Positions 58,058 through 64,000 of a DNA stretch of 64,000 nucleotides are shown here, piece after piece. The DNA lies in contig JAJYHX010000009.1 of assembly GCA_021784575.1 (NCBI GenBank), positions 1-64,000 of the forward strand. Direction: 5' to 3'. The stretch comes from Nitrospirota bacterium (GTDB lineage: Bacteria; Nitrospirota; JACRHJ01). Each line of letters begins with the position of its first letter. Position 1 is the first letter of the stretch. Below the pieces are notes generated by a model. The model was not told the origin of the DNA. It worked only from the letters and a program-made list of their open reading frames with translations, and did not search any database. Made by a program: the position numbers and the translations under genes.

Positions 58058-60064
58058 CTATACCTTTATCCCCACCGCCATCTCCATCTCTTTTAACTCC
58101 TTTATCCTGTCTCGTATCTCGGCTGCGCGCTCGAACTCCAATTCCTGCGCCGCCTTCTTCATCTCTTTCTCAAGACCGGCTATAATCCCCGGAATCTCCT
58201 CAAGAGGTATTTCGGGAGCCGGCAGACCGGCTTCGGGCACCGGAACGGTAAAATAATCCTGCTCGTATACGGAGCGCATCACGTCGGCGATATTCTTCTT
58301 TATGCTCTCCGGCGTTATGTTGTGAAGTTCGTTGTAGGCCCTTTGTATCTCACGGCGGCGGTTAGTCTCCTCTATGGTTTTACGCATGGACTCCGTTACC
58401 GTGTCGGCGTAGAATATCACCTCGCCGTTTACGTTCCTGGCCGCACGGCCCGATGTCTGGATAAGCGAGCGCTCCGAGCGCAGGAACCCTTCCTTGTCCG
58501 CATCCAGCACGGCTACGAGCGAGACCTCCGGAATGTCCAGGCCCTCGCGTAAGAGGTTGATTCCAATCAGCACGTCGAACTTGCCCAGTCTCAAATCCCT
58601 TATTATCTCCACGCGCTCAAGCGTCTCTATGCCCGAGTGAAGATACCGCACTCGCAAGCCGAGTTCCTCGTAATACGCCGTCAAATCCTCCGCCATGCGT
58701 TTCGTGAGTGTCGTAACGAGCACGCGCTCGTTGCGCTGTGCGCGGGCCCTTATTTCGTCCAGGAGGTCGTCCACCTGGCCGTGCACGGGCTTCACGGTGA
58801 TTTGCGGGTCCATAAGCCCCGTCGGGCGAATCACCTGCTCGACAATGGCCCCGCCGGTCTTCTCAAGCTCGTAAGGCCCAGGCGTTGCGGACACGTAAAT
58901 CGCCTGCGGGGCGTTCGCCTCAAACTCGGAAAAGTTAAGCGGCCTGTTATCCAAAGCGGACGGAAGCCTGAAACCGAACTCCACAAGCGTGAGCTTGCGC
59001 GAGCGGTCTCCGTTGTACATGCCGCCAATCTGCGGGACAGTCACGTGCGACTCGTCGATTATTATCAGGCTGTCCCTGGGGAAGTAGTCCATGAGCGTAG
59101 GCGGAGCCTCGCCCGGCTTCCTGCCGGTTAAGTGCCGCGAGTAGTTCTCTATCCCCTGGCAGTATCCGACCTCCTTTATCATCTCAAGGTCGAAGTTCGT
59201 CCTCTGCTCAATCCTCTGCGCCTCAAGAAGCCTGTTCTGAATCTCGAACTCCCGGACACGCTCTTCAAGCTCGGCCGAGATGTTCCTTATCGCCGTTTTC
59301 ATCCTGTCTTCCGGCGTTACGTAATGGCTTTTGGGGTATACGGCGACCTTCCCGGGATGCCCCGTAACCTCGCCCTTCAGGGGGTCTATCTCCTCGATTT
59401 TTTCTATCTCGTCTCCGAACATTGAAATCCTTATCGCGCGGTCTTCGGAGTACGACGGGAAAATTTCCACGACATCCCCGCGCGCGCGGAACGTGCCCCG
59501 ATGGAAGTCAATCTCGTTTCTCTCGTATTGGATGTTCACGAGCTGTTTCAGTATATCGTCGCGCTCGACGCTGTCCCCTTCCTGGAGGTAAACCAGCATA
59601 CCATGATAAGCCTCAGGAGAACCGAGGCCATAAATGCACGAGACCGACGCGACTATAATTACATCTTTCCTCTCGAAGAGCGCGTATGTCGCCGAATGCC
59701 GCATCCGGTCTATTTCGTCGTTGATGGAGGAATCCTTTTCGATATACGTATCCGTCGTAGGGAGGTAGGCTTCAGGCTGGTAGTAGTCGTAATAGCTGAC
59801 AAAGTATTCGACGGCGTTTTCCGGGAAGAAGGTCTTGAACTCCGCGTAAAGCTGCGCTGCGAGAGTCTTGTTTGGCGAGATTACGAGCGTGGGCTTGTTT
59901 ACGTTCGCGATGACGTTCGCTATGGTAAACGTCTTGCCGGAGCCGGTGACGCCCAGGAGCGTCTGGTGTTTATCCCCGCGCAACACGCCCGTGGTAAGTT
60001 CATCTATAGCCTGCGGCTGGTCTCCCTTAGGGACAAAGTCCGAAACAATCTTGAAATTATGCAA
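58058..60064 (-). CDS. uvrB: Excinuclease ABC subunit B
   Basis: DNA-damage recognition helicase of nucleotide excision repair. Domain landmarks are the P-loop [10 protein letters not shown], the beta-hairpin [12 protein letters not shown], the DEAD-like DESH in [10 protein letters not shown], the helicase motif [11 protein letters not shown] and the C-terminal UVR motif (~630-665). At 668 residues it is full length. The frame extends to TTG 60079, but the predicted transcript starts near 60078. TTG 60064, with GGAGGG seven nt upstream, gives the family N-terminus [20 protein letters not shown] segment before the UVR motif ([10 protein letters not shown]) lies in CCGG-rich sequence. Confidence 0.97.
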   Translation of the reverse strand: MHNFKIVSDFVPKGDQPQAIDELTTGVLRGDKHQTLLGVTGSGKTFTIANVIANVNKPTLVISPNKTLAAQLYAEFKTFFPENAVEYFVSYYDYYQPEAYLPTTDTYIEKDSSINDEIDRMRHSATYALFERKDVIIVASVSCIYGLGSPEAYHGMLVYLQEGDSVERDDILKQLVNIQYERNEIDFHRGTFRARGDVVEIFPSYSEDRAIRISMFGDEIEKIEEIDPLKGEVTGHPGKVAVYPKSHYVTPEDRMKTAIRNISAELEERVREFEIQNRLLEAQRIEQRTNFDLEMIKEVGYCQGIENYSRHLTGRKPGEAPPTLMDYFPRDSLIIIDESHVTVPQIGGMYNGDRSRKLTLVEFGFRLPSALDNRPLNFSEFEANAPQAIYVSATPGPYELEKTGGAIVEQVIRPTGLMDPQITVKPVHGQVDDLLDEIRARAQRNERVLVTTLTKRMAEDLTAYYEELGLRVRYLHSGIETLERVEIIRDLRLGKFDVLIGINLLREGLDIPEVSLVAVLDADKEGFLRSERSLIQTSGRAARNVNGEVIFYADTVTESMRKTIEETNRRREIQRAYNELHNITPESIKKNIADVMRSVYEQDYFTVPVPEAGLPAPEIPLEEIPGIIAGLEKEMKKAAQELEFERAAEIRDRIKELKEMEMAVGIKV

Positions 60065-60084
60065 CTCCTCGCCCTCCAAGAGAA

Positions 60085-60114
60085 ATTTTACTATACGGAG
60101 GGAGAGGGAGTCAA
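60085..60114 (-). promoter_or_regulatory. Promoter for uvrB
   Basis: TTGACT (60114-60109) and TAAAAT (60090-60085) are 18 bp apart. The spacer carries a CCCTCTCCC block. No LexA-type box (CTGN10CAG) is visible. Confidence 0.6.
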
Positions 60115-60153
60115 CCTTACTTTATCTCAAGCCTTTTATCCGGAACAATCGCC

Positions 60154-61701
60154 TCAGGCCACTTTTCCCATGCCGTCCTTGAACTCCAGGTAAATCTCCT
60201 GGAACCTCTCTGATATTCTTTTGAAAGCCGCAAGCACCTGAGGGTCAAAGTGTCCCGGCATTGTCCTGCCGTCTCCTTCAGTGATAATCTTATATGAGGT
60301 CTCGTGGTCGAATGCGGGTTTATACGGCCTGACGCTCCTCAGGGCATCGTAAATATCGCACAGGGAGACAATCCTGGCGGGCAGAGGTATTTGCTCGCCG
60401 GAGAGCCCGTTTGGATAGCCGGAGCCGTCCCATCGCTCGTGGTGGCAGAGTGCAATCTGCCTTGCGGTCTCCAGGCGCGGCGAACCGCCGAGAATTTTTG
60501 CCGCATACAACGGGTGTTTCTTCGTTATCTCCCATTCTTCCGGCGTCAGCTGGCCCGGTTTGCGCAGTATTCCCGGAGGGATATGAAGTTTTCCCACGTC
60601 GTGCATCTGCGCGGAATAGCGGATTTCCGTGGCCGTTTTCTCTGAAAAACCCATCTCCATTGCCATTTCATAGGCATATTCGTTTACCCTGATCAGGTGG
60701 TTCCCGGTATCTTCGTCGTTCATTTCGGCGGCGCGCGCAAGGGCCATTATCGTATAGAAAAATGCATCTTCGTTTTCCTTGACCTGCTTTGAGATAGTTT
60801 CAAAAAACATGGAGTGCAGGGCAAGGTCCTTAAGCACCTGCACATCGTACGAGTTAACCTTCCTCCCATAGTTGAAACACGCAAACAAGTTCGTATCCGT
60901 ATAACAACAGACGAAATTTTCGAGTGGGCCGGTTTCGGCCAAAAGGCCCTCCGGCAGCCATTCGCGCGCTTCGCCGATTCCACCGTCCGAAAGGTTGGCA
61001 AAATCATCATGCCTGTCCATCAGATTGAATCTTTCCGACAGCGCCCTGGACTCCTGGAATGAAATTTCCTTCTCGGATATTCTTGAGTCTTTTATTGAAT
61101 ACAGAGCGCCTTTTGTAAGACCTGCCTTGCCATAAGGCGCTATCAGGGCGTGCCTTGGCTTGCCTTCTTCGCCGTCCGCCGGCCTGAGCATAGAATGAAC
61201 CATCCCTATGTAAGCCGATTCGAGGGAAAACCTTGCCGGGTCAAATTTACTGATGGCGTCACTGAAGAAGAGAGTAATGCTGCGGATGTTTGAATATGCA
61301 TGGTCCCGCTCGTCATGGAATTTTTTCATCCTAAGGAGCGACGCGCACCTGACCAGAAGCTCCGCTTTATCGACCGGCTTGGTTATGAAATCGTCTGCGC
61401 CAGCCTCTATGGCGGCCAGTTTATCCGACTTCTGGTCGAGCGAAGTCACTATGACTATAGGTATGAACCGCGTCTTTTCGCCGCCTTTCAGTATTTTGCA
61501 TACACGGAGACCGTCGATGCCCGGCATCATAATATCCAACAGCAAGAGGTCGATTTCAGTTTTATCGATTATCGACAGGGCCTCCTGTCCGTTTTCAGAC
61601 CGGATTATCTTGTACCCGGTTTCGTGGAGATAAGCCTCCAGCACTTCAAGGTTCCAGTTCTGGTCGTCGACGATGAGAACGACGGGGGTTTTTTCATGCA
61701 T
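60154..61701 (-). CDS. Response regulator with HD-GYP phosphodiesterase domain
   Basis: The receiver domain (1-~125) has acidic Asp12-13, phosphoacceptor Asp56 and Lys108. A middle region (~135-305) of GAF-like size is unassigned. The C-terminal HD-GYP domain (~315-500) contains MHDVGKLHIP (His367-Asp368) and HHERWDGSGYP (420-430), the full set for a c-di-GMP phosphodiesterase. It follows the hybrid kinase gene by 19 nt, so the two likely form one signalling unit in which the kinase, or its receiver, controls c-di-GMP breakdown. Confidence 0.94.
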   Translation of the reverse strand: MHEKTPVVLIVDDQNWNLEVLEAYLHETGYKIIRSENGQEALSIIDKTEIDLLLLDIMMPGIDGLRVCKILKGGEKTRFIPIVIVTSLDQKSDKLAAIEAGADDFITKPVDKAELLVRCASLLRMKKFHDERDHAYSNIRSITLFFSDAISKFDPARFSLESAYIGMVHSMLRPADGEEGKPRHALIAPYGKAGLTKGALYSIKDSRISEKEISFQESRALSERFNLMDRHDDFANLSDGGIGEAREWLPEGLLAETGPLENFVCCYTDTNLFACFNYGRKVNSYDVQVLKDLALHSMFFETISKQVKENEDAFFYTIMALARAAEMNDEDTGNHLIRVNEYAYEMAMEMGFSEKTATEIRYSAQMHDVGKLHIPPGILRKPGQLTPEEWEITKKHPLYAAKILGGSPRLETARQIALCHHERWDGSGYPNGLSGEQIPLPARIVSLCDIYDALRSVRPYKPAFDHETSYKIITEGDGRTMPGHFDPQVLAAFKRISERFQEIYLEFKDGMGKVA

Positions 61702-61720
61702 GTGGCGTAATCCTCCGAGC

Positions 61721-64000
61721 TTACTTTGTCTGCCCTTTCATTAGCCGCAGAGATATTTTCTCCACCATCTCGCCCAGGTTCACGGGTTTGCTTACATAAT
61801 CGTCGAACCCGCAGTCGAGGCATTTCTGCTGGTCGCCCTTCATGGCAAGGGCGGTCACGGCGATTACGGGTATTTTACCCGTGGCGGGATCTTTTTTCAG
61901 CCTCTTCAAGACTTCAAATCCGTCCAGCCCCGGCATCTGTATGTCCATGAGGATGATGTCCGGGTTTTCGGCGGAAACCTTCGTCAGAGCGGACGTGCCG
62001 TCGAAGGCTTCGACTACGTACGCCCCCTTCGATGTCAGATAATCCGATGCCAGGAGCATGTTGAGCTTGTTGTCTTCGACAATAAGGATTTTTTTACCCT
62101 GGATATAATCGGCGGGAATGCCCGGCTCGGACAGCGCTTTGCGGCCATCGGTCTTAAGGCCAGTTATTCTGCCGGTTAACGGCAATACGATGGTAAATTT
62201 CGTGCCTTTGCCTTCACTTGATTCAAAGATTATATTCCCGCGATGCAGTTCCACCAGCTTCTTTGTAAGCACAAGCCCCAGTCCCGTGCCTTCATGGCGC
62301 CTGGACAAAGAATTGTCTACGAGTTGGAACGGCTGAAATATCAAGTGCTTCTTGCTTTCCGGAATGCCTATCCCGGTATCCCAGACCGTTATGGTCAGAG
62401 CCGTTTCGTCCCGGCCGGCCGAAAGACCGACGCTGCCTCCAGCCTCCGTAAATTTTACGGCGTTTGAAAGGAGGTTATAGATTATCTGCTTTATCCTTCG
62501 CTCGTCTCCAAAATAATTATCGACCTCCGGCCCTATCTCCTGAACGAGAGCTATATGGCGCCTTGTCGCCTTTTCCTTGATCATTATGAACGAGTTCTTG
62601 AGCAGGCTCGCAATCGAAAATTCCGAAAGCTCAAGCTGTTCCTTGCCGGCTTCTATCTTGGAAAGGTCGAGAATCTCGTTTATCAGGTCGATAAGATGCT
62701 GGCCGGACTGGTTTATCCCTTTAAGGTATTCTTCCTGCTTGTCGGACAACGGCCCGTATATCCTTTCAAGCAGCACCTGGCTCAGGCCGATTACCGCGTT
62801 CAAAGGCGTCCGGAGCTCATGCGACATATTAGCCAGGAACTCGCTTTTCAGCCTGTTCACTTCTTCGAGCTGTTCCCGCGCCTGCCTCAGAATTACCGCT
62901 TCCTGTGTTTTCTTTACCAATTCATCTCTGGCAAGAATGGTTTCCGTTATGTCCAGGAGGGTGCCCATCCCGGCGAGTTTCCCGGAATAAACGACATTGG
63001 AGCCGTGTATCTCGACATGAATAACCTTTCCCGTTTTGGTTAGCCCACGGAAAAGATAGTGTATTATCGGCACTTCTCCCGACTCCCTTTTCCTTATGTT
63101 TTCCTGCACGAGCGGCCAGTCCTCCGGATATATGAGGTTTTTTGTGGCCGCGTCGGTCAGTTCTCCGGGTTCATAACCGAATATTTCCGCAAAACGCGGG
63201 TTCACATACTTGAAAAACCCGCCCTGGACTATGTAAACCCCCACTCCGGACTGCTCCACAAGGTTCCGGAACTTCTCCTCAGACTCCCTGAGCGTCTGCT
63301 CGACCCTTTTCCGTTCCGTAATATCCTTTACTATCTGTATAAAAGAATTTAAATGTTCGTTCAGGGATACCGGGTATAATGTCGTCTCAAAATACCTTCC
63401 TTGAAAGAACATCTCGCTGTTTGACGGTTTTTCCAGCGCGCTCAGAGGATCTCCCGCCGGGCAAAACGGGATCGGTTTGTTCGAGTCATGGAATATCTCG
63501 TAGCATTTATGGCCGACAATGTCGTCTATTTTCTTATCGAAATATTTCGATACTGCCCTGTTGGCCCTTATGATAGTATGGTCGGGCCGCTGTATGGTTA
63601 TCATCTCTTCCATTGCATCGAAAGTAAGCTCCCATTCTCTTTTCCCGGCGGCTATCTTCTCAAGGAATCTGTGATTAAGTATGCCGGTCGCAAGCTGGTT
63701 TGCAACAGAAGTCAGCAGGTGAACCTCCTTGTCCGACAGAGCGGTTCCCGCATCGAGGTAATAGGTCATAACGCCCAGGATTCCGCTCTTGCCCTTGATT
63801 GGAAGGACGACGTGGCCGTGCTTGTGCATGTCCTGATAACTTGTCGTATGACGCGTGTCTTCAAAACAATCATCGGATAAGATTATCTCTCCGCTTTCCG
63901 CGGCCTTCCCGCACAGGCATTCGCCCATTTTAATGCGGGCCTCCTTACGCAGCAGATACGGATGGAGCCCAACCTGAGCGGCCATGTAAAACTCGCCCGC
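61721..64000 (-). CDS. Hybrid histidine kinase (GAF-PAS-PAS-HisKA-HATPase-REC), 5' end outside window
   Basis: The frame is open through the right edge; the codons before Met at 63985 read GEFY, matching a GAF domain in progress. Visible domains (numbered from that Met): end of a GAF domain (to ~108), PAS (~115-225) with a CxxxFHDSNKPIPFCPAGDP-like insert typical of redox- or metal-linked PAS domains, a second PAS (~235-350), HisKA with His389 in MSHELRTPLNAV, HATPase with NLLSNAVKFT, DTGIGIPES and GTGLGLVLTKK, and a C-terminal receiver (~625-745) with IILMDIQMPGLDGFEV. No membrane segment is seen, so it is probably cytoplasmic. It is the likely partner of the HD-GYP regulator 19 nt downstream. 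Confidence 0.93.
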   Translation of the reverse strand, partial: AGEFYMAAQVGLHPYLLRKEARIKMGECLCGKAAESGEIILSDDCFEDTRHTTSYQDMHKHGHVVLPIKGKSGILGVMTYYLDAGTALSDKEVHLLTSVANQLATGILNHRFLEKIAAGKREWELTFDAMEEMITIQRPDHTIIRANRAVSKYFDKKIDDIVGHKCYEIFHDSNKPIPFCPAGDPLSALEKPSNSEMFFQGRYFETTLYPVSLNEHLNSFIQIVKDITERKRVEQTLRESEEKFRNLVEQSGVGVYIVQGGFFKYVNPRFAEIFGYEPGELTDAATKNLIYPEDWPLVQENIRKRESGEVPIIHYLFRGLTKTGKVIHVEIHGSNVVYSGKLAGMGTLLDITETILARDELVKKTQEAVILRQAREQLEEVNRLKSEFLANMSHELRTPLNAVIGLSQVLLERIYGPLSDKQEEYLKGINQSGQHLIDLINEILDLSKIEAGKEQLELSEFSIASLLKNSFIMIKEKATRRHIALVQEIGPEVDNYFGDERRIKQIIYNLLSNAVKFTEAGGSVGLSAGRDETALTITVWDTGIGIPESKKHLIFQPFQLVDNSLSRRHEGTGLGLVLTKKLVELHRGNIIFESSEGKGTKFTIVLPLTGRITGLKTDGRKALSEPGIPADYIQGKKILIVEDNKLNMLLASDYLTSKGAYVVEAFDGTSALTKVSAENPDIILMDIQMPGLDGFEVLKRLKKDPATGKIPVIAVTALAMKGDQQKCLDCGFDDYVSKPVNLGEMVEKISLRLMKGQTK

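Noticed and set aside
1-64000. CRISPR arrays, tRNA or rRNA genes, transposases, prophage or toxin-antitoxin modules
   Set aside because: I looked through all spacers and found no regularly spaced repeats, cloverleaf-like sequences or matching protein families. Small RNAs cannot be excluded by eye.

Overview
The window looks like the chromosome of a Gram-negative, moderately GC-rich bacterium. Gene order and protein types (pheA-hisC-aroF-tyrA-aroA-cmk-rpsA-ihfB; ribBA-ribH-nusB-purBCSQLF; two-subunit glycine dehydrogenase; MoeA-PBP fusion; RACo-like corrinoid activator) suggest Nitrospirota or the former Deltaproteobacteria. This is an inference from gene content only. Almost everything lies on the minus strand. 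The plus strand carries only a poly_export gene (890-1432), an AT-rich glycosyltransferase-like gene (54465-55271), a frameshifted ClC channel gene (56709-58057) and two fragments at the left edge. I saw no rRNA, tRNA, CRISPR array, transposase, prophage or recognisable riboswitch.

Layout, left to right. 0-2 kb: gene ends, a histidine-kinase remnant, a cold-shock gene with an unusual promoter/hairpin leader, an export protein and a cysteine-rich MerR regulator. 2-6.8 kb: RACo-like activator, MoeA-PBP and MoeA (molybdenum cofactor). 7-17.3 kb: an aromatic amino acid supraoperon from a strong promoter at 17.3 kb (pheA, hisC, aroF, tyrA, aroA) continuing into cmk, plsC, rpsA, sppA and ihfB, closed by a strong terminator at 6836-6872. 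17.5-26.8 kb: ribE-ribD, ppdK, glyS-glyQ, recO, radC. 26.8-37.9 kb: a B12-binding radical SAM protein, a polysaccharide deacetylase, then the purine run purF-purL-purQ-purS-purC-purB joined to nusB-ribH-ribBA, with a near-consensus promoter at 37.9 kb. 38-54 kb: Na/Pi transporter, gcvPA-gcvT, cobalamin genes cobD-cbiB-cobQ with a hybrid histidine kinase embedded among them, then an IMPase, an APH-type kinase, a TPR lipoprotein, nnr, acpS and pdxJ. 54-64 kb: an AT-rich islet, two divergent ClC genes, uvrB, and an HD-GYP response regulator paired with a hybrid histidine kinase that runs off the right edge.

The genes are mostly housekeeping biosynthesis arranged as long, tightly overlapping transcription units. 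Molybdopterin, corrinoid, PLP, flavin and folate-dependent functions recur, which fits an anaerobic or microaerophilic cofactor-rich metabolism, though no catabolic enzyme in the window proves this.

The most unusual feature is a set of short dispersed repeat families (CCTCTCCC-type hairpins, CCGGTYRACCGG palindromes, PERSRR/YAHND-type elements, GCGCAATAAATTGCGCC). They sit between genes, supply stop or start codons, and in moeA and glyS appear inside the reading frame without breaking it. A second theme is promoters followed at once by hairpin-plus-U-tract structures (cspA and the cobalamin-cluster kinase). I found no convincing new multi-gene defence or metabolic system.
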